From positions 1-56,082 of the forward strand of contig JAKFCU010000072.1 of the NCBI GenBank assembly GCA_036676475.1: DNA of 56,082 bases. Reading direction: 5' to 3'. Origin of the DNA: LC029 sp036676475 (lineage in GTDB: Bacteria > Bacillota > Bacilli > Aneurinibacillales > RAOX-1). Below are positions 18,327-25,987 of the stretch, piece after piece. The first letter of the stretch is position 1, and every line of letters starts with the position of its first letter. The notes under the pieces were generated by a model that worked only from the letters and a program-made list of their open reading frames with translations, made no database searches and was not told the DNA's origin. Both the position numbers and the translations under genes were made by a program.

Positions 18327-18521
18327 TTAGTCTGTCATTCTTTTCGTAACATTTTTAGTCATATCAGATACCGTATCAATCGCCGCTTTCGTTCCTTTTT
18401 CTATAAAATCTACAGCATTTTGAGTAACATCGGATGTAACTTCGACACCTCGCTTTAAACTTTCACGTGTTGCATCAATCGCGGAACGTTCTTGATTCTG
18501 ATTTTGATTCTGTTCTGGCAT
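18327..18521 (-). CDS. Small hypothetical helical protein, 64 residues
   Basis: Starts MPEQNQNQNQERSAID and continues as an amphipathic helix with repeated V/A-x3-I/V spacing (VTSDVTQNAVDFIEKG, IDTVSDMTKNVTKR), reminiscent of short stress or spore coat-associated helical proteins, but I recognise no family. GAGGAGG lies upstream of the ATG and a clear terminator follows, so it is likely expressed as a single gene. Confidence 0.6.
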   Translation of the reverse strand: MPEQNQNQNQERSAIDATRESLKRGVEVTSDVTQNAVDFIEKGTKAAIDTVSDMTKNVTKRMTD

Positions 18522-18678
18522 GTAATTTCCTCCTCATGTGGATTGCATTCGAAATTAGTATGGGTTGTGATTGTAAAAATTATGCGAAACCCCCACTGAT
18601 TAAACAGTGAAGATTTTTTCGTTAGGATCAAAAAACTATTTGGTAATGTAAAGGTTTTGTAAATTTTTAATTTCAATA

Positions 18679-18707
18679 TGGATATAACAATATAGTTATA
18701 CTATAAT
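18679..18707 (+). promoter_or_regulatory. ars promoter with ArsR operator candidate
   Basis: A perfect -10 TATAAT (18702-18707) lies 17 bases after a weak -35 TGGATA (18679-18684). Inside the spacer lies the palindrome tataac-aatata-gttata (18683-18700). A repressor bound there would block polymerase, as expected for autoregulation by ArsR with release by arsenite. Confidence 0.65.
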
Positions 18708-18740
18708 TCTGTTTGAACGAAGGGAGGAGATATAGAATCA

Positions 18741-19064
18741 ATGGAACTTAAAAAATTAGCAGATTGTTTAAAAGCACTTGGTGATCCTACACGTCTCGAA
18801 ATGATTGCGTTACTGAAGCATAGAGACTGTTGCGTATGTGAATTCATCCCTGTTTTTAATATTTCTCAACCTGCAATATCCAAGCATCTGAATCGTTTGA
18901 AAGTGGCTGGATTAGTCACTGAAAATCGAAAAGGACAATGGGTTTTCTATTCTTTAAATCGTAAAAAGTTAGAAGAAGTAGGCTTGGGTTTAAGTCATCT
19001 GCCTGATGTAACCAATATATTTGATGAATTGGAAGCTAAAGGATTACTTGTTCATTGTGAGTAG
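18741..19064 (+). CDS. arsR: Arsenic-responsive ArsR family repressor
   Basis: A winged-helix SmtB/ArsR regulator of 107 residues that represses the ars operon until As(III) or Sb(III) binds. The DNA-recognition part (FNISQPAISKHLNRLKVAGLV) is clear. The arsenic-binding site lies just before it as C30-C31-V-C33 (DCCVCEF), close to the CVC site of plasmid-type ArsR. First gene of a three-gene unit; 10 bases separate it from the aquaporin gene. A palindrome in the promoter is its probable operator. Confidence 0.88.
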   Translation: MELKKLADCLKALGDPTRLEMIALLKHRDCCVCEFIPVFNISQPAISKHLNRLKVAGLVTENRKGQWVFYSLNRKKLEEVGLGLSHLPDVTNIFDELEAKGLLVHCE

Positions 19065-19074
19065 GGGGTTAATT

Positions 19075-19713
19075 ATGCGAAAAAATTTAATTGCGGAATT
19101 TATAGGTACGTATTTCCTTGTTTTTGCAGGAACAGGAGCAGTAATAATAAACGAGTTAACTCAAAGTCTAACCCATGTTGGAATCGCTTTGACTTTTGGT
19201 TTGGTTGTCATGGCACTTATCTATACATTTGGTCATATTTCCGGCGCTCATTTCAATCCGGCTGTTACGTTGGGTTTCTGGGTGAATGGGGATATCCGAT
19301 TAAGAGATGCGGGTTACTACATTGTCACTCAACTTCTCGCAGGAATACTTGCAAGCACAACTTTGCTTTCTCTATTTGGAAATGTTGCACATCTTGGGGC
19401 CACTCTTCCTCGGTATTCTTGGCAACAATCCTTTGTTTTGGAATTTATCCTTACTTTTATACTTATGATGGTGATTTTTGGGTCTGCTGTTCATGGGAAA
19501 GCAGAAAAACCTTTTGCAGGTGTAGCCATCGGGGGAACAGTGGGACTCATGGCTATGTTTGCCGGTCCGATCTGTGGGGCCTCCATGAACCCTACTCGCT
19601 CAATTGGTCCTGCCATTGTATCTGGAACTTTAGAGCATTTATGGATTTATATCGTAGCCACGATATTAGGGGCTGTAGTCGCAGCTTTTGTTTACAAACT
19701 GCTTCATGAATAA
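19075..19713 (+). CDS. MIP/aquaporin family channel in ars operon
   Basis: Major intrinsic protein of 212 residues with six helices and both pore loops: HFNPAVTLGFW (complete NPA) and SMNPTRSIGPAI, in which the second NPA is NPT. Its place between arsR and arsC matches the AqpS arrangement of Sinorhizobium, where the channel lets arsenite made by ArsC leave the cell down its gradient. I see no ArsB or Acr3 pump in the operon. The start at 19075 has AGGGGGT upstream. An ordinary glycerol or water channel role is possible in principle; the context argues for arsenite. Confidence 0.85.
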   Translation: MRKNLIAEFIGTYFLVFAGTGAVIINELTQSLTHVGIALTFGLVVMALIYTFGHISGAHFNPAVTLGFWVNGDIRLRDAGYYIVTQLLAGILASTTLLSLFGNVAHLGATLPRYSWQQSFVLEFILTFILMMVIFGSAVHGKAEKPFAGVAIGGTVGLMAMFAGPICGASMNPTRSIGPAIVSGTLEHLWIYIVATILGAVVAAFVYKLLHE

Positions 19714-19876
19714 TTAGTTGATATTGGGGTGAAAAATGACGAAGACTTAGATCGTCATTGGTGTAGATGAACCACATCACATTACCTAACATGGCATACA
19801 TGAATATACCTTTTGCCATTAAAGAATTAATGAAGCAATTTAAATTCATGCTCAAGAAGCAGAAGGAGAATTAGGA
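19714..19876 (+). other. Unexplained spacer inside the ars operon
   Basis: 163 bases between channel and arsC hold several broken short frames (for example a frame beginning MTKT, stop, IVIGVDEPHHIT, stop). It may be the relic of a lost ars gene, but too little is left to name it. GAAGGAG just before arsC is its ribosome site. Confidence 0.35.
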
Positions 19877-20302
19877 ATGGATCAAAAACCACTTATTTAC
19901 TTTCTTTGCACAGGGAATTCTTGCAGAAGCCAAATGGCCCATGGTTGGTTAAATGCAGTTGCTGGAGATAAGTATGAGGTTAAAAGTGCAGGGCTTGAAG
20001 CTCACGGATTAAATTCTCGTGCGGTTCAAGTGATGAAAGAAGCCGGAATAGATATTAGCCACCATACTTCTGATGTGATCGATCCTGAAACATTAAAACG
20101 TGCAGACTACATTATCACATTATGCGGACATGCGAATGACAACTGCCCTGTCGTAAACAATCCTAAAGCCGAGAGATGGCATTGGGGATTTGACGATCCA
20201 GCCAAGGCAACAGGAACCGAAGAAGAAATCATGGCACAATTCCGTGTCGTACGCGATGCCATTAAAGAACGTATGGAACAATTCGCAAGAGAAGGTAAAT
20301 AA
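19877..20302 (+). CDS. arsC: Thioredoxin-coupled arsenate reductase
   Basis: Reduces As(V) to As(III) with electrons from thioredoxin. The fold is that of low-molecular-weight protein tyrosine phosphatases. The P-loop C11-TGNSC-R is complete, and the two relay cysteines C83 and C90 (LCGHANDNC) are present, so the three-cysteine relay is intact. Its 141 residues are the usual length. Last gene of the ars unit, with a terminator 160 bases downstream. Confidence 0.92.
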   Translation: MDQKPLIYFLCTGNSCRSQMAHGWLNAVAGDKYEVKSAGLEAHGLNSRAVQVMKEAGIDISHHTSDVIDPETLKRADYIITLCGHANDNCPVVNNPKAERWHWGFDDPAKATGTEEEIMAQFRVVRDAIKERMEQFAREGK

Positions 20303-20465
20303 GACCGATTAAATCGTCCACTATCAATAATATAGGGACTTTGAATATCTGGATAAATGCGCTACAAAATAAGGACTCCAACTCCTGCTAATATTATTGC
20401 ATGCACCGATTAATAGGCCTAGGGAAATACCCTGTTCGTCATAGGCTCACAAAGGTATTGAATAT

Positions 20466-20495
20466 AGCCCCCATTTAAAAAATAGGGGCTTTTTG
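20466..20495. terminator. Bidirectional terminator
   Basis: agcccc and ggggct arms separated by an A-rich loop and followed by TTTTT. It ends the ars operon and the convergent DUF1657 gene. Confidence 0.7.
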
Positions 20496-20502
20496 CTCTT
20501 TT

Positions 20503-20709
20503 TTAAAATCCTTTATATTGAGGCTCTTGCTTTTCAATTTGATTTACTCGGGGTTCTAAAGAATCCACAATGGACTGTGTTTGTTGAGCGGCTTGAGTAT
20601 AGAGCTGCTTGGCTTGCTTGTTTTCGGTTTGTAGTGCGAAAGTTTCAAGATTCGCTTGCGCCCCTTTTAAACCTGCAACGACTTGTTTTACTTGAGCGGA
20701 TACTGTCAT
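20503..20709 (-). CDS. DUF1657 domain small protein
   Basis: A 68-residue helical protein (MTVSAQVKQVVAGLKGAQA, LETFALQT, ending KQEPQYKGF) of the DUF1657 family. Such genes normally sit with spoVAC/AD/AE-like and DUF421 genes in spore-forming Bacillales and are thought to act in the spore membrane. Here only a short DUF421 relic (21065-21190) remains of such a cluster. AAAGGAGG precedes the start. Confidence 0.85.
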   Translation of the reverse strand: MTVSAQVKQVVAGLKGAQANLETFALQTENKQAKQLYTQAAQQTQSIVDSLEPRVNQIEKQEPQYKGF

Positions 20710-20868
20710 TTGTAAAACCCTCCTTTAAATTTTAGAAATCAAAAGACCTTTAAGTAATATCCCCTCTGTTCAAGAATTTACTTGGTTTGAGAAGTGGGAA
20801 ATATTATAATCCGTTGTTCCAAATAGAAGTTTGACAAACGCTTCGTGAAAGCATAAATTATCGTCTTC

Positions 20869-20993
20869 AAGATCATAAGAATCGATCCAATAGTATTTCT
20901 TTGGGCATGGCAAGGAATTTGGGTGTAAAGTTTTCCTTCTTAAACGAATTTAATTTTAGGCTGTGATGACATAAGAAGAACATGGGGATCAAA
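20869..20993. repeat. 125-bp duplicated segment, copy B (YkoP-like relic)
   Basis: Nearly identical to 9796-9920. Translated on the minus strand it gives the end of a YkoP-like protein with extra stops. It is shorter than copy A's open frame, and flanking sequences differ completely. Confidence 0.8.
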
Positions 20994-21064
20994 AATTTTA
21001 AGAGTCATGTATGGTCTGCATGAAAACAAACCTAGAAGAACAATATATCTCTGTAAACCTTAGA

Positions 21065-21190
21065 ATGATGGATTATGATATGGACTATCTATTGGTTGTA
21101 ATTATAACCATTGTCACTTTTACTGTTTTCATGATTGGCTTTCGAATTATGGGAAATCAAGCGGTTGGGAGACTGATGGTTTTTGATTAA
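21065..21190 (+). pseudogene. DUF421 (YetF-like) N-terminal relic
   Basis: A 41-codon frame reads MDYLLVVIITIVTFTVF, then GFRIMGNQAVGRLMVFD and stop. DUF421 proteins begin with a helix of this kind followed by R-x-M-G-x-x-x-x-G-x-x-S-x-F-D. Everything after the first helix is lost. Its neighbour is a DUF1657 gene, the usual partner. The remainder of 20710-21338 holds only the repeat. Confidence 0.6.
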
Positions 21191-21338
21191 TTGTGATTAG
21201 CTTAGAAGCTTTGCGAAAATGCCAAAGTATACGTGCGATGGCACGGTTGTAGATTAACATGTTAATAGGGTTCCGACATTGACAGATGCTTCATCCTGAG
21301 ATAGATAAAAATGATTCATAGAAGGAGGAAAGATAGCA

Positions 21339-21530
21339 ATGAGTGACCGAACTTCTAAAGAAAAATTCTCACCAGCCATGGAAGATATGGGAATACCGGA
21401 GGATATGAGTCCCATAGAAGAAATCACAAGCACCGTCGATAAAATTCCTGTGGTAGAGATTACCAAGCAAGAACATTGGGAAATCTCAGATCCTTTATCG
21501 GCAAGTGAAATTAGACAAGAAGAAATATGA
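21339..21530 (+). CDS. Small acidic hypothetical protein, 63 residues
   Basis: MSDRTSKEKFSPAMEDMG..., rich in Glu, Asp, Ile and Pro, probably unstructured. It has an excellent GAAGGAGG site. No family recognised. Similar small acidic genes with strong ribosome sites occur at 23258 and 23590 (minus), which suggests expression at one stage, perhaps in spores; that is inference. Confidence 0.5.
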   Translation: MSDRTSKEKFSPAMEDMGIPEDMSPIEEITSTVDKIPVVEITKQEHWEISDPLSASEIRQEEI

Positions 21531-21638
21531 TTGTTGTTAATATTGGAGGTAGTCTCAAAGATACTGAACGTTAATCAATTCATTATTAAAGCAAATAACG
21601 CAGCTTTTGACACTCTTTTAAGACTGAGGTGATTGGAA

Positions 21639-22040
21639 ATGGCCTTCATCATGGTGAACGGTTGCAGACTCTATTTCACGGTTTAAGGTCAAGGGACACC
21701 CATCTTCTTTATCCATCCCCCGGTACTTACTCATTTTAATTTTAAGTACCAAATGGAGGGATTATCATAATATTTCCAGGTCATTACCTTTGATATTCGA
21801 GGGCATAGCTTGTCCTATAATTGTACAAATCAATTGAAAAAAATTGAACATCCCGTTTTATAATCTATGGAAAAAAGGACAAAGGATTTCATCGTTATGC
21901 CAAATTGTTGCATGACAAATTGCCCTACAGTGAGTTGAAATGGATCTAAAATGTCAAGTATCAAATTCCAACAAAGGCTGCTTATGAATCAAATGATTTA
22001 ATCCAGCACTTCATATATACCCATAGGGAATGGGAAGTTA
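21639..22040 (+). pseudogene. Alpha/beta hydrolase relic
   Basis: The first frame reads MAFIMVNGCRLYFTV, stop, GQGTPIFFIHPPVLTHFN, then FQVITFDIRGHS; two in-frame TAA codons interrupt it. After about 21850 a different frame gives IIYGKKDKGFHRYAKLL and IPTKAAYESNDLIQHF, the usual end of such hydrolases. The middle, including the nucleophile elbow, is deleted. The rest of 21531-22256 contains nothing else recognisable. Confidence 0.7.
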
Positions 22041-22262
22041 ATCGTACAATTCCTGCTTTTTTATGGAACCAGAGACTCCATCTGAATATGAAATTTGCCG
22101 AACTCTGCATTATTAGATTACCGAAAACAATAGGGTTTTTATAAAGAGGTTAATGTAATCAGGAACGATGATGAAAAAAGTTTAGTGCATTAGGTGGTAT
22201 GCACTGAACAAACTATATGATTTTAAATAGCTTATTTTGGTTCCAAATGTGGAGGATTGATG

Positions 22263-22979
22263 ATGAAAATTTTGTATATTTTTCCACACCCGGATGATGA
22301 GTCTTTTGGACCTGCAGCAGCCATGCACGCACAATTGAAAAAAGGACATGAAGTATATTTGTTGACATTGACCAAAGGCGGTGCTACCAAACAGCGGGTT
22401 AAACTGGGAGTAAGTGTGGAAGAAATGGGTGAAATCCGCTATAAGGAAATGCAGGAAGTAAGGAAGACACTCAGTTTAACTGACATGATCGTTTTGGACT
22501 TCCCAGATAGCGGACTAAAAGAGCTTGATCCCCGTGTGCTTGAGGAAGCAGTCAAGAAACATATTGAAAATATCCGGCCTGAAATTGTCATTACCTATCC
22601 CGTGCATGGGATCAGCGGATTTCATGATCATTTGATTACCCATGCAGTCGTGAAGAGAGTGTTCCTTGCCATGAAAGATAATGGAGCGGATTATTTGGAA
22701 CGTTTAGCGTTCGTTACTATCCCTGATAGCAGGGAGCCAAGTATGTCGAATGGAAAATTCCGTTTTAAACATACAGAAAGGGAGTTAATCGACTGTATCA
22801 TTCTTCTCCAGCAAGATGATATTGAAGCCATGAAAAAAGCACTTAGTTGCTACGAAACCTATAAAGCTACGATTGAAGCTTCAGGAGTGGTGGAAAAAGT
22901 CGGGGACCGTATCTATTTTGAGATATTTATGGAAAATCAAAAGCCGGTGTTAAGCGATATAACTGAAAATATCCGTTAG
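22263..22979 (+). CDS. PIG-L family deacetylase
   Basis: Zinc-dependent de-N-acetylase of 238 residues. The metal motif HPDDES is at the N-terminus (YIFPHPDDESFG), and the third ligand lies in GFHDHLITH. Members include the bacillithiol enzymes BshB1/BshB2 and MshB, acting on N-acetylglucosaminyl-malate or related sugars. The sequence is closer to an uncharacterised Bacillus branch than to either BshB as I remember them. GGAGG precedes the start; I chose the ATG at 22263 for its spacing, and the TTG at 22257 and ATG at 22260 are in frame. Single gene between relics. Confidence 0.85.
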   Translation: MKILYIFPHPDDESFGPAAAMHAQLKKGHEVYLLTLTKGGATKQRVKLGVSVEEMGEIRYKEMQEVRKTLSLTDMIVLDFPDSGLKELDPRVLEEAVKKHIENIRPEIVITYPVHGISGFHDHLITHAVVKRVFLAMKDNGADYLERLAFVTIPDSREPSMSNGKFRFKHTERELIDCIILLQQDDIEAMKKALSCYETYKATIEASGVVEKVGDRIYFEIFMENQKPVLSDITENIR

Positions 22980-23051
22980 CAGTAATGACGCTGGACGAAG
23001 TCAGTTTAGCTAAAGAATCTGAGCAATTTCACATAGTATTATAAAAAATTA

Positions 23052-23150
23052 TCGGATGGAAAGATAAAAGAATTCCCTGATGGAATCTTAAGACTGGATG
23101 AACCAGTCACCAGGGTCCAGTTGGCGTATATGATTGCGGAAGGCGGTTAA
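23052..23150 (+). pseudogene. Possible S-layer-homology domain tail
   Basis: The frame reads KEFPDGILRLDEPVTRVQLAY, then MIAEGG and stop. G/FPDGx-x-RPDEPVTRAQLAxML is the core of SLH domains. No start or upstream domain is present, so it is a fragment. Confidence 0.45.
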
Positions 23151-23170
23151 AATAAAGGAAACCTCTCCAA

Positions 23171-23201
23171 CTCCCCTGGCTTCGGCTGGGGGATTATTTT
23201 T
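23171..23201 (+). terminator. Terminator with TTCG loop
   Basis: ctcccctggc - ttcg - gctgggggat followed by TATTTTTT, with two G-T wobble pairs. Confidence 0.7.
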
Positions 23202-23257
23202 TGGCTTGTTTTTCTATTGTCAATACTAAAACATTAATGTTAGAAGGAGGAAAGAAA

Positions 23258-23443
23258 ATGTACGAATCCGATGAATGGTATTTGCAATATGATTTTGGTA
23301 AGGATCCACGTGTAATAGTAAAAATTAATGGGCAAGCAAAATCACCGTCTGGAAATCAGACAATGGCAGATACTGAGGATCTTTGGGATCTTGACGGCTC
23401 GATCAGCGAAAATGAGTCCTCTAAAATAGAAACCGAAAGATAA
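23258..23443 (+). CDS. Small hypothetical protein, 61 residues
   Basis: MYESDEWYLQYDFGKD..., then acidic and Ser-rich to the end. GAAGGAGG is ideally placed before 23258; a longer in-frame start at 23201 has none and would lie in the previous terminator. No family recognised. A textbook terminator follows directly. Confidence 0.55.
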   Translation: MYESDEWYLQYDFGKDPRVIVKINGQAKSPSGNQTMADTEDLWDLDGSISENESSKIETER

Positions 23444-23444
23444 A

Positions 23445-23478
23445 ATAACCCCACTGCTCATGGGCAGTGGGGTTATAT
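23445..23478 (+). terminator. Strong terminator
   Basis: ataaccccactgc (23445-23457) and gcagtggggttat (23464-23476) form a 13-bp stem. Confidence 0.85.
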
Positions 23479-23589
23479 TTAAGACTCCTCATTTTCCTCG
23501 TTTATTTCTTTCCTAATCCTGCAACAACACACCCATCAATTCCTTCTTTTTAAGGAAGCGGAGACTTGGATTGTGGGGATATTTTTTTG

Positions 23590-23817
23590 TTAATCTGCTT
23601 TTGGTACGATACGATCATCTTCAACGAATTCATAATATTTATCTGTTGTAAGTTCTTGAGCACTTCGAATCTCTTCTCGAAGTTCCGTGCCAGTATGCTT
23701 GTATATCATATACGTTTCTGGATAATTTGTATCTCTTTCCTCTGTCGGCGATTCTAATGGAACAGTATCTTCACTGACCATAAATCTTCTTAAAGGTGAT
23801 TCTTTTAGTTTATCCAT
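23590..23817 (-). CDS. Small acidic hypothetical protein, 75 residues
   Basis: MDKLKESPLRRFMVSEDT..., ending DDRIVPKAD. The start at 23817 has AAGGAG nine bases before; a longer in-frame start at 23910 lacks a site. No family recognised, and no membrane segment. Confidence 0.5.
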   Translation of the reverse strand: MDKLKESPLRRFMVSEDTVPLESPTEERDTNYPETYMIYKHTGTELREEIRSAQELTTDKYYEFVEDDRIVPKAD

Positions 23818-23992
23818 AATAATAGCTCCTTGTTCATATTTAATGATCCTTAGTTGCTCCTTGATCCAAGCTACTAATACTTTTCCTCTGGGGAAACAAG
23901 AATATGTCAATACTGTTTAGATTTAATACAATTATTGTACATACAGACGTTTCCTGTTCTCCAGAAAGATCCCTGGCATATCTGAGGAAGAG

Positions 23993-24166
23993 CTACTTTC
24001 GGTCTTTATGTTGAGCAAATTGTATACGTTTCTTTTCATACTTATCACCCCAAATATTCATACTACCTTTACATGGATAGTATGATGCAAAAGATTCCAT
24101 CACATGCTCTAAATTCATCATTAAACGATATCTATTGTCACTAAAATATTTGGATATAGTTACTTT
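23993..24166 (-). pseudogene. Protein-like fragment of unknown family
   Basis: Open frame without start codon or ribosome site that reads protein-like (YRLMMNLEHVMESFASYY, then GSMNIWGDKYEKKRIQFAQH). Probably the C-terminal remnant of a gene. The rest of 23818-24339 shows nothing. Confidence 0.35.
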
Positions 24167-24339
24167 TTAGAAACAACAATAAATCTGTATTTCTTTGCTC
24201 TGGAAGTACAGAAGATCAGTAGATAGTATCCAAATTGATTAAGCGATGTTAGCTGAGTCAGTGTCAGCGGACTCTAGACCGTATAACTATTCTCTAGAAA
24301 GTGATTGGTGTGTTTAGAAATTTAAATTAACTGGCACAC

Positions 24340-24833
24340 AGGAAAAAGGTATAACCGATTCAACCAACCATTGTATCTGGCCCCCATATGGATTCAGTCC
24401 GCATGGTCTTAAGTAATCAGATTTATGTTGAAAAGAAAGGTCTTTCACCTGCTCTTATCCACAGAATAGTGAGTTTAGCCTCGTTTCAGAATCCAGAATT
24501 TTATCTAGCACAAGCGATGCGATTTTCCACATACGGAATTCCAAGGATTATATGTGCTGCGGAAGAATACCCGCAGCATATCGGTATTCCTAGAGGATGC
24601 CTAAATGAAGCGATTGATCTGTTAGAGAGTCATGGTATTCGAGCTTATCAAACGGATGAACGCTTTTTGGGAGACCCCATCTCTTTGAATTTCTTAGCTG
24701 AATTAACACCTGATCAAGAGAAGGCTGCTCAAGCTTTAGTTTCACATGATACAGGTGCCTTGTCAGCTACTACGGCTTTCGGAAAGACGGTTTTGGGGAT
24801 CTGGATGATTGCAAACAGAAAGGTTAACACATC
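24340..24833 (+). pseudogene. TOTE-type helicase fragment (second copy)
   Basis: About 490 bases strongly similar to 43864-44345 of the large helicase gene: VRMVLSNQIY, QNPEFY, AQAMRFSTYGIPRI, EEYPQHIGIPRGC and the Walker A ATTAFGKTVLG are shared. The match ends abruptly after NRKVNT, where unrelated sequence of opposite orientation begins. There is no start codon context and no motif beyond Walker A, so it cannot be a working helicase. Confidence 0.85.
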
Positions 24834-25230
24834 CGCATTTCCTATATAACTCATTTATCCCTACTTTTTCCTCGAAATGAAATTTATATATTAAATCAAA
24901 ATCCTTTTCCCTTTTTAACTTAGCACGTTGAGATAAAGATATAGTCTGAATTCCCCTTTCTCTAAATAGCTCCATAATCGTCCACCATTCAATCCCAGTC
25001 TCTTCACTAATCTCCTCAAAAGTCATTAACCACTCTTTGTACATGCTTACCAGCTCGTCCAACCTATGTTCAATCTGATTGACCTTCGATACAAAGTGCT
25101 CTCCACTCCACTTGGGCTTTGGTATTTCCACATCCAAAAACACATAGTAATTCAAACTCTCGTCTTGACTAAACAGTCTAATTGACGCTGAAACCAAATT
25201 TTCATTCTCTGTGGTGCCGCGAAGCGGCAT
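24834..25230 (-). pseudogene. Unrecognised fragment joined to the broken helicase
   Basis: A minus-strand frame encodes about 130 residues (PKPKWSGEHFVSKVNQIEHR, MTFEEISEETGIEWWTIMEL, SQRAKLKREKDFDLIYKFHF, GINELYRK). It looks like two consecutive helix-turn-helix units, as in DNA-binding parts of transposition or homing-endonuclease proteins, but I cannot assign it. The C-terminus runs on into antisense of the helicase copy, so it is cut at the junction. An inverted repeat tgccg/cggca lies at its 5-prime end (about 25211-25230). From 25231 to 25344 I see no gene. Confidence 0.4.
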
Positions 25231-25344
25231 GGATGGCTAATGGGCATTAGAGGAGAAGCCGATGTCATCGCTACTCCACTTTTCGTTGTTCAACGATTGG
25301 CAGGAGATTTTTGACAAAAAGTAAAAAGAAAAGGGATGCAACTG

Positions 25345-25839
25345 ATGAATGAGGAACCCAATTTTACCGATTTGAAGTGGAAAGATAAGATTATTGCTGT
25401 ATGTACAATGATCCTCTTGATTATCGTTACAGCCTCTCTCGCATTGGGAATTCCTTTATTGCTCAAGGGCGGAATATTCGGGCTATTAAACGTTCATTTT
25501 CAGACATGGGGGGTCTTCATTCAATTTAGCTTCGCTTTGATAGTTTTTCAAACCATTCTTGAGGCACTTTCGTTTGTATTTCGCACACTGCATCAGGTTT
25601 GGCTATTCCATGTACCCCATACCGTTTCTTTTTTCTTAAGGCATCTTGGTCTGTTTATTTTATACGTGAATTTCATTCATGTATTGGATGAATGGATGAA
25701 TGACGTGGACTTGTCTTTTTATGCAGAATTGGTCTTTTCTCTTCTCAATCACACATGTGGGAGTTGCCTAGATCAGAAGATCATGCAATGGGGCGAAAAA
25801 ATTAAAAAGGAGGACGAGGAAAGGTTAAAGAAGATGTAA
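25345..25839 (+). CDS. Membrane protein of unknown function
   Basis: About 164 residues with three or four hydrophobic helices (IIAVCTMILLIIVTASLAL; FIQFSFALIVFQTILEAL; a later pair), a conserved-looking LNHTCGSCLDQ segment and a charged C-terminus. The architecture resembles the regulatory YrvL family, but I am not sure. GGG lies nine bases before 25345; an ATG at 25336 is too close to it. Confidence 0.6.
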   Translation: MNEEPNFTDLKWKDKIIAVCTMILLIIVTASLALGIPLLLKGGIFGLLNVHFQTWGVFIQFSFALIVFQTILEALSFVFRTLHQVWLFHVPHTVSFFLRHLGLFILYVNFIHVLDEWMNDVDLSFYAELVFSLLNHTCGSCLDQKIMQWGEKIKKEDEERLKKM

Positions 25840-25871
25840 ACTTAGCTGCTGGGACAGTTGAAAGAGCTTGC

Positions 25872-25912
25872 TGGAGTGGGGGGTTAAAAAAGTTCATCCT
25901 ACTCCTTTTTCG
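25872..25912 (+). terminator. Probable terminator
   Basis: ggagtgggg pairs imperfectly with cctactcc around an A-rich loop and is followed by TTTTT. Confidence 0.5.
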
Positions 25913-25987
25913 TTTGAAATTATACACTTTCCTTGAGAGCCTATGGGGGAATCCCTCCAAGAAAATTCGAGGAAAGGAGAAAATAGT

